Source of the DNA: Pelagibaculum spongiae
Lineage (GTDB): Bacteria; Pseudomonadota; Gammaproteobacteria; Enterobacterales; Pelagibaculaceae
Reading direction: 5' to 3'
Length of the DNA stretch: 64,000 nt
Assembly: GCF_003097315.1 (NCBI RefSeq)
Contig: NZ_QDDL01000001.1
Location: 1,240,001-1,304,000 of the forward strand
This document shows positions 41,308 through 51,087 of the stretch, one piece after another. The notes beneath the pieces were generated by a model. It made no database searches. It worked only from the letters and a program-made list of their open reading frames with translations, and was not told the origin of the DNA. A program made the translations under genes and the position numbers. How positions within the stretch are numbered: position 1 is the first letter of the stretch; every line of letters begins with the position of its first letter.

Positions 41308-41886
41308 CTATTTAATAAACTGGCTAACTGATGATTGCTGATCGAATACATCAGCTACTAAAGGTGTGATGTCGTGCTGACCATCAGTGAACAAGACTAC
41401 TTTTTTTGCGGGTGTTAAGCGCTGCTTAACATCTCCTTCGGGCGATGCGTTAATGACTAGGCTATATCTCTCTTGCTTAGCAACTGCTTTAATTATTTTT
41501 TCTACTGCTAAATTAATTTGACTCCGACTATCTTGAATCAGAATTCTCGCATTGTTTTTAAACTTACTGCTTTCTTTACTAAGACTATCTTGCAATTGCT
41601 CAAGTTTTTTTCTTCTTTTTTTCAATCCTGAGCTACTGTAGTCATTACTGTTAGTTAATTCTTCCCGTAGCTGCTCTATTTTTTCGTTTTTCTCCATCAG
41701 CGACATGCGTGCTTGCTTTAATTGGTCTGATATTTTCGTTTGCACATCTTTGATTATTTTTGAGTGCTCATAAAATTGATCAAAGTTAAAGTAAACAACA
41801 TCTCCTTCATTGGCATTAGCAACTGAAGTTATTAACAATAAAAAAGAACACACTGTTACAGTCAACTTCGATACTCGATTGATCAT
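41308..41886 (-). CDS. OmpH/Skp-like periplasmic protein
   Basis: 192 aa from the ATG at 41886 (GGTGG 7 bases upstream). The signal peptide ends SVANA. The mature part starts EGDVVYFNFDQFYEHS, then a long charged coiled coil (about 45-125) and a C-terminal LVINASPEGDVKQRLTPAKKVVLFTDG. This is the pattern of OmpH/Skp chaperones, where two beta-forming ends hold coiled-coil tentacles. It is a divergent member and is not next to bamA or lpxD, so it is probably a specialised paralogue. Confidence 0.75.
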   Translation of the reverse strand: MINRVSKLTVTVCSFLLLITSVANANEGDVVYFNFDQFYEHSKIIKDVQTKISDQLKQARMSLMEKNEKIEQLREELTNSNDYSSSGLKKRRKKLEQLQDSLSKESSKFKNNARILIQDSRSQINLAVEKIIKAVAKQERYSLVINASPEGDVKQRLTPAKKVVLFTDGQHDITPLVADVFDQQSSVSQFIK

Positions 41887-41987
41887 AAAAACCACCAATA
41901 GTTAAATCTGAAAAATTAAATAAACATTCTAAAGCTAGAAACTCGGAATTTAATAGATATTCCAAGTTAAGCTCTTTTGAAAATCAT

Positions 41988-42060
41988 GTCGGGTGCGCCT
42001 ACAGGCTTACCCGAGCTTGTTGTAAGCTGAGCAAACTTCAAGCACACCCAGGTTTTCGGG
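41988..42060. repeat. BIME-like inverted pair, family 2, copy B (degenerate)
   Basis: TCGGGTGCGCCTACAGGCTTACCCGA (a palindromic half) is followed at about 42041 by CACACCCAGGTTTTCGGG, a decayed second arm. It lies between the OmpH-like gene and pgeF. Confidence 0.65.
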
Positions 42061-42065
42061 AGGCG

Positions 42066-42839
42066 TTATATTTCCAAAGCCCTAACTGACGGTTCGATCC
42101 AGATTAAGCTGGCCATTCGACCGGTAAATTGCCCATCTCTTCGATAAGAGAAAAAACAGGTTGGATTGCTATAGGTACAAAAATCGCCACCATAAATATC
42201 TTCAATGCCGATATGAGCCAATCGGCGTCTGGCCAAGGTGTAAATATCGGCCATCCACCTTCCTTCATTTTCAGAAGGAATAAATGCGCAAGCACAGCCG
42301 GTTTCCTTTTCCAAAAAATATTCTCTAACTTCAGAACCCACTTCAAAAGCACTTTGGCTAATTGCTGGGCCGAGCCAGGCCATCCATTGACTATCAGGAG
42401 ACTGAACTCGCAGCTTTTCAACCGTCGCTTCAATAATGCCATCGGCCAATCCACGCCAACCGGCATGAATCGCAGCTACCACAGAGCCCTGTTGATTGGT
42501 CAACAACACTGGCAGACAATCTGCGGTCATTACCGCACAAACCTGGGCCTTGTCAGTGGAGAATGACGCATCCGCATTAACACCCGCAGCGACAGTTGCA
42601 GCATCAACTACCACCGTAGAATGCGTCTGCTGTAACCAAACAGGTGCCGCTGGAAGCTGAGCAACTTGCGCCAGCAATTGACGGTTCTTCGCTACATTTT
42701 GTGGATTATCAGCAACATGATCGCCCAAATTCAAGCTGTCGTAAGGCGCTGAACTACAACCGCCAATGCGAGTGCTGCAGCAAGCTTTGATATGGGCAGG
42801 CGCAGGCCAGTCTGGTTGGATTAAAAGTGGATTATTCAT
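42066..42839 (-). CDS. pgeF: Peptidoglycan editing factor PgeF (YfiH, laccase-domain)
   Basis: 257 aa from the ATG at 42839, placed by CAGGAG 7 bases upstream. Multi-copper-oxidase-like laccase domain: STRIGGCSSAPYDSLNLGDHV, WLQQTHS (metal His), MTADCLPVLL (Cys) and AIHAGWRGLADGI (His). PgeF removes non-canonical Ser-containing peptides from UDP-MurNAc in the cytoplasm; purine-nucleoside phosphorylase activity is also reported for the family. In many gammaproteobacteria it follows rluD, which is not seen here. Confidence 0.93.
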   Translation of the reverse strand: MNNPLLIQPDWPAPAHIKACCSTRIGGCSSAPYDSLNLGDHVADNPQNVAKNRQLLAQVAQLPAAPVWLQQTHSTVVVDAATVAAGVNADASFSTDKAQVCAVMTADCLPVLLTNQQGSVVAAIHAGWRGLADGIIEATVEKLRVQSPDSQWMAWLGPAISQSAFEVGSEVREYFLEKETGCACAFIPSENEGRWMADIYTLARRRLAHIGIEDIYGGDFCTYSNPTCFFSYRRDGQFTGRMASLIWIEPSVRALEI

Positions 42840-42969
42840 AGCACGCTCCTGCAAATTTCAGGTCAACTTGACACGTATAACCATGCTACCACTAACTCTG
42901 TTGAAGATTTTTAATGAATCTTTAACTTGATTGACAAGGCCCAATTTGACCGCGACAATGCCGCACGAT

Positions 42970-43125
42970 TACAGGTGCCCTGCAAAGGGATAATCGGGAA
43001 TCAGGTTAAATACCTGAGCTGCCCCCGCAACGGTAATTGACGAAGACTGAAAATAACCACTGTGATTTCATGGGAAGGTTCAGTTGTGGGAATTCCCCCG
43101 TCAAGAGCCCGGAGACCGGCCTAAA
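42970..43125 (+). promoter_or_regulatory. Cobalamin (B12) riboswitch
   Basis: AGGTGCCCTGCAAAGGGATAAT and GGGAATCAGGTTAAATACCTGAGCTGCCCCCGCAACGGTAATTG match the conserved 5' half. AAGAGCCCGGAGACCGGCCT at 43103-43122 is the 3' B12-box region. It lies 140 bases before the TonB-receptor gene, which it should shut down when adenosyl-cobalamin is abundant, by a translational or transcriptional switch in the 43125-43260 stretch. Confidence 0.95.
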
Positions 43126-43266
43126 TCCAGCTCCTTTTAGTGCAAAACTAATTGGGCATAGTCACAGTTGCGGCGGGCGACTTGTTCAGACTGGTATTTT
43201 GGCCTCATAGCCATTTGCAGTTTGCTCCCTCGTAACTGAAATTTTTTTCGGTAAACGCGGTGAATT

Positions 43267-45180
43267 GTGAAATCTATTATTTGCTCAGTTGCTCTTCTCG
43301 CAGTCTATAACACTGCATATGCAGAAGATGAGCGTCAAAAACTCCCTACAGTTGAAGTTATTGGTCAGCAAACATCTGTGTTTGAGACAGATCCTGACAA
43401 CAGCCTTCAATCAGTTACCGTTATCAACCGGGATCAATTTCTCGGAAAGATCACATCTATTCCCGAACTGTTAAAACAGCAAACGGGCATCCAGATTCGA
43501 ACTCTTGGCGGGCATGGTAGTTATTCCAGTTACTCCGTTCGCGGGGCTTCTGGCGCTCAAATAGGCATTTATCTCAATGGCTCTTTATTAAACGATGCTG
43601 CAGGAGCTAGCCTAGATCTTTCGCTGATCAACCTGTCATCTGTCGAAAGAATCGAAATTTATAAAAATTATACCCCTGCTATTTTTGCCCGCTCTAATAT
43701 TGGCGGTGCAATTAACATTGTCACGCTTAAAGCCAAGCCACAAACAGATATTTCTCTCGGCCTAGGTAGTTTTTCTACTAAAAATTTGGCCATTCATCAC
43801 GGAGAAACCAACAGTAGCTTCGCCCTTAGCGGCATTACAAGTGACAATGATTATTCATTTTATAATAGCACTGGAAACTTTATTGATAATAAAAATCAAA
43901 AAAGATACAACAATGAGTTAAGCCAATATCAAGGTTATGCGTATTATCGACAGACAATCTCAGATCAGAAGTTTATTGATTACTCTTTATTATTGTCTGA
44001 CAAAAACAAAAACCAGCCTACATTACAAAATGTCATTACAAATGATGCTTATCTAAAAACTAAACTAGCCATTGCTAACATGCTTTACAGCCAGCCGTTG
44101 TTTAATGGCGATCTGAGCGTCAAGGCTTCAATTTATAATCGCTCAGAACACTTCGGAGATCCCTCGATGAACATTGGGATTTCTAAAATTAAAAATCAGC
44201 TAGACCGAAACAATCGTTTTGAAGTAACTGCTGGGTACAACGAATATATTGAAGATATTTCGTTAACTTGGGTGAATCGTGCATCTATCGAGAAATACAA
44301 CAGCCATAACATAGCAGACGCCCAAAGATCTCAATGGGAAAGAACTGAGTTGGCTAGTGCATTTAGTGGCCAGATCGAAATAAATCCACAATGGCAATCT
44401 GAAGCAACACTTGCCATGGAATATTATAAAGATCAGCAAGCTCAAGGTATGGCGCAACCAACAAAGAGTGACATGCTTTATAGCGGTCACTTTTCTTTAA
44501 AGTTCCAGCCGAATTATTCGCACCAAATTATTGCCAACATCAGTAAGAGTCACAGACTCCCTGGGCAAAGAGAACTCTTTGGCAATCTTGGCTATTCCAT
44601 TGCTAACTCTGATCTTGAGCCTGAAGTTGCTATTAACAGTGAACTCGCTTGGCAATATGATGCAGACAATATTGGCATTTCTACTTCTTTATTTTCCAGG
44701 AAAATATCTAATTTAATTGCAACAATTTATGATAGTCGTGGCATTGGTCGCAGTGAAAATATCGCTAGAGCAGACATCAATGGACTGGAACTAAACTTAA
44801 ATTACCAATGGGGAAACCTGATCCTAGCTTCTGCAAACACCTGGCAAAAATCTCGACAAAAAAGTCCATTTCTTTCTTTTGATAACAAACGATTACCTGG
44901 ACTGTTTGAATTCAAACAAACAATTTCTGCTCAATATGCTCAAGGCAACTGGGCTGCAGGTATAGACTACGACCTCAGTGATAATTTATTCCACAACCGT
45001 GCTGAAATCGCTGAACCAACCACAAACATAGAGTTATGGAACGCTTTTGCTAGTTTAAAAATTGGCAGACATTCTTTTGATGCTTCATTACTCAATTTAC
45101 TGGACAAGGAATATATTTTGTTTAATCGATATATCGCTCCAGGACTAGAAGCTCGTATTTCATGGCGCTATCAACTTTAA
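43267..45180 (+). CDS. btuB: TonB-dependent vitamin B12 receptor, BtuB-like
   Basis: 637 aa. GTG start with GGTGA upstream; signal peptide cleaved after NTAYA. A TonB-box-like stretch (LPTVEVIGQ) follows, then the plug domain (about 45-150) with [30 protein letters not shown] and [11 protein letters not shown] 22-strand barrel ends WRYQL with a terminal hydrophobic strand. The B12 riboswitch directly upstream identifies the substrate as cobalamin or a related corrinoid better than the protein sequence does. The lipoprotein gene 18 bp downstream is probably in the same transcript. Confidence 0.92.
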   Translation: MKSIICSVALLAVYNTAYAEDERQKLPTVEVIGQQTSVFETDPDNSLQSVTVINRDQFLGKITSIPELLKQQTGIQIRTLGGHGSYSSYSVRGASGAQIGIYLNGSLLNDAAGASLDLSLINLSSVERIEIYKNYTPAIFARSNIGGAINIVTLKAKPQTDISLGLGSFSTKNLAIHHGETNSSFALSGITSDNDYSFYNSTGNFIDNKNQKRYNNELSQYQGYAYYRQTISDQKFIDYSLLLSDKNKNQPTLQNVITNDAYLKTKLAIANMLYSQPLFNGDLSVKASIYNRSEHFGDPSMNIGISKIKNQLDRNNRFEVTAGYNEYIEDISLTWVNRASIEKYNSHNIADAQRSQWERTELASAFSGQIEINPQWQSEATLAMEYYKDQQAQGMAQPTKSDMLYSGHFSLKFQPNYSHQIIANISKSHRLPGQRELFGNLGYSIANSDLEPEVAINSELAWQYDADNIGISTSLFSRKISNLIATIYDSRGIGRSENIARADINGLELNLNYQWGNLILASANTWQKSRQKSPFLSFDNKRLPGLFEFKQTISAQYAQGNWAAGIDYDLSDNLFHNRAEIAEPTTNIELWNAFASLKIGRHSFDASLLNLLDKEYILFNRYIAPGLEARISWRYQL

Positions 45181-45198
45181 TTCACTCGGATTGATATA

Positions 45199-46491
45199 AT
45201 GAAAAAAAACATATTTTCTCTTACCTTACTATCTGTTGCTTTAGCTCTAACAGGCTGTGGTTCTTCGAACAATGACAATAAAGGCGCTGTAGATCTAGTA
45301 ACCCCTGTAGATCCAGTTGATCCAGTTGATCCAGTCGACCCAGTTGATCCAATCGATCCAGTCGATCCAGTCGACCCAGTCGATCCAGTCGATCCAGTCG
45401 ACCCAGTTGATCCGATCAATTTTGCTTTAATTCAAACTGTCACTCCGGATTTTTCTGCAAGTCAGTTAAAAACCATTTCACTTGATAATTTAACTATTTC
45501 GACTGCTGTTAGTAACTCTGCATCTGATTATGCAGTAAACACCTTTAACGATCATTTTTACCATATCGGTCGACTCAGCATTGATCGCATTAAAAAATAT
45601 CATTTAGATGATCAAAGCAATATAATTTGGAGTTTCGGCGCTAATGCTTCATCTTCAGAAGTAGATGTTTCGTCATCCAATCCACACCAACTTGTTTTCG
45701 TAAATGATAAAAAAGCGTATTTAATTCGTAACAACAGCCCTAAAGTTTGGATCGTTAATCCGTCTGCAACCACAGAAAGTGATTATCGAATCGGTACTAT
45801 CGATTTATCTCATTATATTTCTAAAGCAGATACTGACGGAAGGCCTGAAGCACATTCTGGTGTTATTTATAACGGAAAATTATTTATAACTATGCAGCGC
45901 TTAATTAGTTTCGCTCCGAGTCAAAGTAGTTATGTTGCAGTATTTGATACTCTGACAGATATAGAAATCGATACTAACCCAACAGATGATCCCGCTGCTC
46001 TTAAAGGCATTGAATTAGATACAGTAAACCCATGGTCAAATGGCATTCAAGAATTTGCAGGAAAACTGTATATTTCTAGCATTGGTAGCTTTGCCTCAAA
46101 CACTTTTATTGGTGGCATTGAGACTATTGACCCAAGTAATTACCAAACCAATTTATTGGTTGATGACGATGATCTTGGCGCTAAGGTAAGCGGTATCGCG
46201 CTAGTTGATAGCAATACTGGATATATTCTGGCGTATAACGCATATCAAGATGTGTCTCTAGTTAAATTTAACCCTAGCACCGGTGATATCCTGACCAACC
46301 CAGTACAAGGCTATATTAATCAAGACCTTCGTTATATCGAGACATCGCCTAACCTGAATTTATGGCTAGGCATTGCACATCCTTCTGATGCAGGTATAGA
46401 TCGAATCGATCCAGCTACAGATATCCAGATTGGTTCAAGAATTAGTACCGAGGGTTTATATCCTTCACAGATCATTTTTACCGATCGGTAA
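45199..46491 (+). CDS. Outer-membrane lipoprotein with VDP repeats and beta-propeller-like domain
   Basis: 430 aa. The signal ends LALTGC (lipobox). Residues 36-72 are twelve Val/Ile-Asp-Pro units, a stiff extended spacer. The rest (about 75-430) contains repeating strands such as [54 protein letters not shown] and [12 protein letters not shown]. This is consistent with a beta-propeller of about seven blades. Being under the same B12 riboswitch 18 bp after btuB, it may be a corrinoid-capturing surface partner of the receptor, as BtuG is in Bacteroides. That role is inference; no sequence homology to BtuG is claimed. Confidence 0.8.
   Translation: MKKNIFSLTLLSVALALTGCGSSNNDNKGAVDLVTPVDPVDPVDPVDPVDPIDPVDPVDPVDPVDPVDPVDPINFALIQTVTPDFSASQLKTISLDNLTISTAVSNSASDYAVNTFNDHFYHIGRLSIDRIKKYHLDDQSNIIWSFGANASSSEVDVSSSNPHQLVFVNDKKAYLIRNNSPKVWIVNPSATTESDYRIGTIDLSHYISKADTDGRPEAHSGVIYNGKLFITMQRLISFAPSQSSYVAVFDTLTDIEIDTNPTDDPAALKGIELDTVNPWSNGIQEFAGKLYISSIGSFASNTFIGGIETIDPSNYQTNLLVDDDDLGAKVSGIALVDSNTGYILAYNAYQDVSLVKFNPSTGDILTNPVQGYINQDLRYIETSPNLNLWLGIAHPSDAGIDRIDPATDIQIGSRISTEGLYPSQIIFTDR
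45307..45414 (+). repeat. Twelve 9-bp units coding for Val-Asp-Pro
   Basis: GTYGAYCCA units, twelve in a row, 108 bases, with one ATC variant (unit 6). Codon use alternates between GTT/GTC and GAT/GAC, so length changes would come by slippage or recombination in steps of three residues without breaking the frame. Confidence 0.95.
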
Positions 46492-46706
46492 AATATTTTT
46501 TGGAGGTTGCCATGCAGCCTCCAAAGCTCCCCTATTCAAATACAATTATCCTACCAATAAATAACATTTGTCCTTCCGCACATCTTTTCACTATCCTTTT
46601 TCGCCCGACTACCGCAAAGTCATAGATTTAATCCTACCTGAAAGTATCTTCGTTGCTACGGAGGATACCCTACTATTTTAACGAATAAAAATTGAATTAC
46701 TGATTG

Positions 46707-47375
46707 TTAATTCGACCAATCCAACGTGTCTTCTTCAACAACAAACTTACCTACATATTGCCAATTATTATTTGCATCTGACTTAATTTGAGAATGGATT
46801 TTTTTAGGTGAAACGATTCGAGTATCGACATTAAAAAGCAAATCTTGTTCTTCATATAAACAAGCAAGATTATAAGATTCAGTCACTAAATTTGAACAGT
46901 AAAATCCGCGGTCTATGGTTGGATCTTGTTTTAACGATTCAAGATGCATTTGCGCCTTAGTTGACATAAAAGAAAGACGAAAGACACTTGAAATTGATTT
47001 TTTCTTGGCAAAACGGCCGAAACCTTGGTCAACTAATAAATCTGGATTGGCAGCTCTTCGTTGACATAACTGGGCGGCAATATCTGCAGCCATTTCACAG
47101 GTCGCTTGGTAAGATTCGCCAATTAGTCGAAATACTTTATATTTTAAACCGGCCTTGCTGGCTAAACTAGCTATTCGTAAACCGGCCTGTCCCGATGCCT
47201 CAATGATGCCACCTTGACCATCATATATTCCTACATGCGTCAGCTTACTGCTACCTCGATTATGAGTCATCAACGCCTGGCCAAAGGCGATTGCAAAGTG
47301 GTTAAACGTACTAGAAGCATCACTCATCAGAAGAATATCGCCTCGCTGTAAACGAGCAAGAGAACTGGGATTCAT
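46707..47375 (-). CDS. YiiX/YebB-like NlpC/P60-type cysteine hydrolase
   Basis: 222 aa without a signal peptide. Permuted papain-like layout: LQRGDILLMSD start, KLTHVGIYDGQGGIIEASG (catalytic His and Glu) and, late, GFYCSNLVTESYNLA (catalytic Cys). Members are thought to cut lipid or peptide amide or ester bonds; none of the close ones I know is fully characterised. Single gene, convergent with the btuB unit and 430 bp from the iodate-reductase-type operon. Confidence 0.8.
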   Translation of the reverse strand: MNPSSLARLQRGDILLMSDASSTFNHFAIAFGQALMTHNRGSSKLTHVGIYDGQGGIIEASGQAGLRIASLASKAGLKYKVFRLIGESYQATCEMAADIAAQLCQRRAANPDLLVDQGFGRFAKKKSISSVFRLSFMSTKAQMHLESLKQDPTIDRGFYCSNLVTESYNLACLYEEQDLLFNVDTRIVSPKKIHSQIKSDANNNWQYVGKFVVEEDTLDWSN

Positions 47376-47804
47376 ACTGCAGAGCCTGTCTTTATTTTAG
47401 ATAAATTGAATTTTCAAATAATTTGAAAATTCCGATACCAAATATCAAACAGAGTTAGAGCTACAATTAATACAAATTGTTAATATTTTAGTCAGAAGCA
47501 AGTATTAGCCCGACCAAAGGAGCTCTACCGAATTTTTTAATATAACGAAAAAAGCATATAAACAATTTCATCTTAAAATGTCTCATTTCAAATGCGTCAC
47601 CACTAAAACATTAATTTAGTTAAAACATCTTGCCATTGACTATTATTTGTTTGAAATAAACCGTCATCTAGACAAACTATCATTCTACCTAACAAAAAAA
47701 ACCCCAACCATTTCTGATTGGGGCTTTGCTCTTGCATGCTCTCCGGTGGCCGCTATTTAAATTAAATGCGGCCTACCTTTTTTTGTTTGCGCTACGGACA
47801 TTGT
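47376..47804. other. Intergenic region holding the operon terminator
   Basis: AT-rich. The only structure is the minus-strand terminator at 47694-47724, about 80 bases after the idrA stop codon. The left half must contain the promoter of the YiiX-like gene. No gene seen. Confidence 0.5.
47694..47724 (-). terminator. Rho-independent terminator of the idr-type operon
   Basis: On the minus strand: GCCCCAATCAGAAATGGTTGGGG then seven T residues. The stem CCCCAA/TTGGGG has a 10-base loop. Position and polarity fit the end of the four-gene operon. Confidence 0.85.
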
Positions 47805-50510
47805 TTAAACAATATTCCGTGGTGCAAACGAGAAGCTACGGAATTCATGCTTGTAGCGTGATTCACCCAGCTTTTTGATCTTGGCAACACCCATTTTAAA
47901 GTTGTAGTTACCAGAAATCTGGTCAACAACACGGGTGGTTAACGAGTTGGAAGGCTGACGCATATCGATCATATTGGCGTAAAGCACACCTTTTTTGACT
48001 GCTGGAGTGACGATGGCAACACCGGTTACTGCAGCTGTGTCCAACTTGATATGGCCCTTCTTCATCAAGGTTGAGAACTGGAATTCGTCGCTATCAACAC
48101 CAAGGATTGTATCCTTGAAGTTAGCCACTCGATTCGAGTACATCATCACCTGATCGCCCGATTCAATACCACGCGCCTTGGCATCATCCGGGTGAATTTC
48201 CACCCAGTTTTCTGGCCAACGTTGAATGGTATAGGCTCGGCGTTCAACATCATCAAAACCTGACTGCCAGATTTCGTTAATACGACCATTACTGAAACGC
48301 AGCTCATCATCTTCAGGCTTCAACCACTCATAGAAATCACTGAACAGATTCCATGGGTGTTTCTGCATGTTAATTTTGCCGGTCTGGGAGTTGAAGTGAG
48401 TCATCTTCTTACCCAGCACGTTGGCACCAACCGGACCATTCTCTAGGCCCATTTTGGTTAACTGAGCCGTGTCATTCGCCAGTTCGGTGTCATGCAAACG
48501 CTTACTACCCACCAACTCGCCGGTTTTGTAGTTGTAGAAGGTTGGCCCCTGAATACCTTCGGTACCCATTTCACGCATCTTTTGATGCAAGGTTTTACCT
48601 TCTTTATGCGCCGCAATTTTCACCATATGGAATGCCTTGCGGCCACCACGGCTAAAACGTGAAGCTTCTTCTGCCACTTCGTTAGAGTTTTTCCAGTCAA
48701 AACCTTCAAAGCCCATACGACGTGCTAGTTGGGAAATAATCCACCAATCTGGCTTGGCATTACCCGGTGCGTCATTGAATTTTTGATACAAACGCAAACG
48801 ACGTTCACCGTTGGCACGCATGAAGTCTTCTTCGCCCCAACTTGCCGCCGGGAAAACGATATCAGCAAAGCGAGCACCGATTGGATCACGCAGGTAGATG
48901 TCCTGGTTGATCACCACCATGCCGCCAGAATCTGCACGCCTTTTTAAGGTGTTGATGATTTCTTGCTTATCACCGCTGTAAACCTGGTGCGGATTTGCTG
49001 TGGTCAGTTCCCAGAATTTCTTCTGCAAGCCTTGGCTACCACACATCGCCTGAATCCAAGTGGTGCCGATAACATGGGCAAAACGGGTATGACCTGAATA
49101 CATCCAGCGATCGGTATCCAATGAACGTCTACGCCTTCCTGGTACTTTCTCAGGAGACTTGTTTCTTGGATATTTACCGCCCGACTGGCCACCACGCTGG
49201 TGACCACCTAAACGTCCTACCACACGACCTGGACGGCCACCGGCACCAACAATGGTCGACAGGGTAGAAATCGCATTGGTGTTTGCGGTGTTGTTTGACC
49301 AGTAAAAGCCTTTTTCGATACCGACTGAGGTTTTCACCCGGGTGCCATCTGGCTTAGGCTTGGCCAGCATTTCTGCTGCCTTGTAGATTTTCTCTAGATC
49401 GATGCCGGCAACTTCAGCCGCATATTTCGGATCAAATTCGTCCTGCTCGTAGTTCCACTTACGGTAGTCATCAAAGCCGTTAGTTTGGAACTTGCCCCAA
49501 GTGGTGCGCCACTGCCAAGGCGTGTTTCGGGTACCCTGACCAAAGCCGGAATTGGATTCCCACTTGCTGTTAACCCAGTCTTTGATCCACTGCTCATCTT
49601 GCCAACCATTTTCCATGATCACACGAGCAATCGCGCCTAACACAAGGTTATCTGTGCCGGGATAAAGGTCGATGTGCAAACCGCCATGTTTCTTCAGCCA
49701 TGCAATACCGGCGGTTTCACGTGGGTTCAGCATCACGACCTTCATGCCACCTTGCACTGCCGGCATAATGTACTGGGTGAAGATAATGGTTTTAGTTTCA
49801 TACGGGTCGGTACCGCACAACATCAAGGTTTCAGCACTACCCCAATCTTCATAGCTAGGGCCGAAGTTATCAAAACCTGCATCACGGAAGCCCGGGGTCG
49901 ACGTTACGTCAGACGGGGTATCGTGGAAGGTAAAGTTAGCGGTGTTGATGTGACGCAATGCGTACTTGGTAATCGCATAGGTGTTTTCAATGTACTGGTA
50001 AGAGTATGTTTTAACACCGTATGCATTATCACCATGGGTTTCACGCACGTAGTTACCGACTTCTGCGGCAATATCCAGTGCGAAATCCCATGGAACTGGC
50101 TGCAAAGTGCCGCCAATCCGAACCAGTGGCTGAGTTAAACGGTCACGGGTTTCTGAACCCGGGTTGTAACACTTCTGCGCTAACAAACCGCCACGCATTG
50201 AAGAGTCACCAAACTTGTTTACTGAGGTGGCATCTTTATCTGGCACGATCACCACGTTATGTGGTTTGCCTCCGTGCATCACTACATTGTGCTGTGCAGG
50301 TGCAACCCATGCTTGCAATGCATAGCTTGGGAAATCGACACCAAAAGCGTTGTCTTTAGCGGCTGGGCCACCATTAGCCGCTTCCAACGGCCAGCGATAG
50401 ACTTTATAACCACAAGCCACCACACAGTAATCACAGGCAGTGGTTAACACTTCTGCATTGGCCGGTGGTAACAGGGCCGAGTCTTCCGGGATATAAAAGT
50501 TAGTTGTCAT
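47805..50510 (-). CDS. idrA: Iodate-reductase-type molybdopterin oxidoreductase, AioA family
   Basis: 901 aa, DMSO-reductase superfamily. LPPANAEVLTTACDYCVVACGYKVYRWP holds Cys-x2-Cys-x3-Cys, ligand of a [3Fe-4S] cluster, and is strikingly like the start of arsenite oxidase AioA. VGRLGGHQRGGQ and NGERRLRLYQKF are other AioA/IdrA blocks. The position that aligns, by eye, with the arsenite-pocket His of AioA is Pro (TSTPGFRDAG). There is no signal peptide, so export would ride on the Tat-bearing Rieske partner. Two diheme peroxidase genes in the same operon point to iodate reductase and not arsenite oxidase. GGGAG ribosome site; last gene of the operon. Confidence 0.85.
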   Translation of the reverse strand: MTTNFYIPEDSALLPPANAEVLTTACDYCVVACGYKVYRWPLEAANGGPAAKDNAFGVDFPSYALQAWVAPAQHNVVMHGGKPHNVVIVPDKDATSVNKFGDSSMRGGLLAQKCYNPGSETRDRLTQPLVRIGGTLQPVPWDFALDIAAEVGNYVRETHGDNAYGVKTYSYQYIENTYAITKYALRHINTANFTFHDTPSDVTSTPGFRDAGFDNFGPSYEDWGSAETLMLCGTDPYETKTIIFTQYIMPAVQGGMKVVMLNPRETAGIAWLKKHGGLHIDLYPGTDNLVLGAIARVIMENGWQDEQWIKDWVNSKWESNSGFGQGTRNTPWQWRTTWGKFQTNGFDDYRKWNYEQDEFDPKYAAEVAGIDLEKIYKAAEMLAKPKPDGTRVKTSVGIEKGFYWSNNTANTNAISTLSTIVGAGGRPGRVVGRLGGHQRGGQSGGKYPRNKSPEKVPGRRRRSLDTDRWMYSGHTRFAHVIGTTWIQAMCGSQGLQKKFWELTTANPHQVYSGDKQEIINTLKRRADSGGMVVINQDIYLRDPIGARFADIVFPAASWGEEDFMRANGERRLRLYQKFNDAPGNAKPDWWIISQLARRMGFEGFDWKNSNEVAEEASRFSRGGRKAFHMVKIAAHKEGKTLHQKMREMGTEGIQGPTFYNYKTGELVGSKRLHDTELANDTAQLTKMGLENGPVGANVLGKKMTHFNSQTGKINMQKHPWNLFSDFYEWLKPEDDELRFSNGRINEIWQSGFDDVERRAYTIQRWPENWVEIHPDDAKARGIESGDQVMMYSNRVANFKDTILGVDSDEFQFSTLMKKGHIKLDTAAVTGVAIVTPAVKKGVLYANMIDMRQPSNSLTTRVVDQISGNYNFKMGVAKIKKLGESRYKHEFRSFSFAPRNIV

Positions 50511-50526
50511 GAGTTTTGCTCCCGGC

Positions 50527-51087
50527 CTAGGCCATCACGTTTTCGTTACGGCCAAACAACAGCCCCATGATGCCGACGGCGTAAACGTCATCACCCTCAA
50601 CTTCCAACAAAATTTGCGGAAGACTTTCATAGGCCTGACCGGAAACAATAATGCCGTGGCGACGCACATCAAACAGCGATAAGTGGAAAGGACAAGGACC
50701 GAGCACCCGGTGCTCACTGACTGCCTTATACTGGCCATTTAAAGGTCCGCCCTGATGAGTACACAACTGGCTGAACGCAACCACATCACGCTTGGAACCG
50801 ACACCACCACCGCATTCAACACCGGTTCTGACGACCATACAGCTGGAACCGTTGTGGTCATCTGGATAGTTGAAATCTAGTGGTTGGTTTTCCTTTAAGT
50901 CGCTCAACTGAGCAACCTTGATTCGTGGATAAGGCTGCACGCGTGCTCGAACATTTTGCGCAGCTGCAGTACCCGGGAATAAGGAAACCGTCACCGTGCT
51001 CGCTGCTGCGGCACCGGCGCCTGAGTATTTCAGGAACTGCCGACGGCTAATCTGGCAGCTATGTTCTTCATTTTTCTTGTCTGTCAT
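50527..51087 (-). CDS. idrB: Rieske [2Fe-2S] subunit, Tat-exported, IdrB/AioB-like
   Basis: 186 aa. The Tat signal SRRQFLKYSG is followed by an Ala-rich hydrophobic stretch and ends TAAAQ. The Rieske ligands are CTHQGG (Cys, His) and CPFHLSLFD (Cys, His). The two extra Cys that form the cluster-shielding disulfide in many Rieske proteins (CTHxGC...CPCH) are both replaced, by Gly and Phe. It passes electrons between the molybdenum subunit and periplasmic cytochromes. Its ATG overlaps the stop of the upstream peroxidase gene by 4 bp, and idrA follows after 16 bp, so translation is coupled. Confidence 0.9.
   Translation of the reverse strand: MTDKKNEEHSCQISRRQFLKYSGAGAAAASTVTVSLFPGTAAAQNVRARVQPYPRIKVAQLSDLKENQPLDFNYPDDHNGSSCMVVRTGVECGGGVGSKRDVVAFSQLCTHQGGPLNGQYKAVSEHRVLGPCPFHLSLFDVRRHGIIVSGQAYESLPQILLEVEGDDVYAVGIMGLLFGRNENVMA

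Noticed and set aside
45177-45419. Minus-strand frame of Gly-Ser-Thr repeats
   Set aside because: It is the antisense of the VDP-coding array in the lipoprotein gene and has no start signal.
47805-51087. Arsenite oxidase aioBA
   Set aside because: The two peroxidase genes in the operon and the changed arsenite-pocket region favour the iodate reductase branch; a tree would decide.
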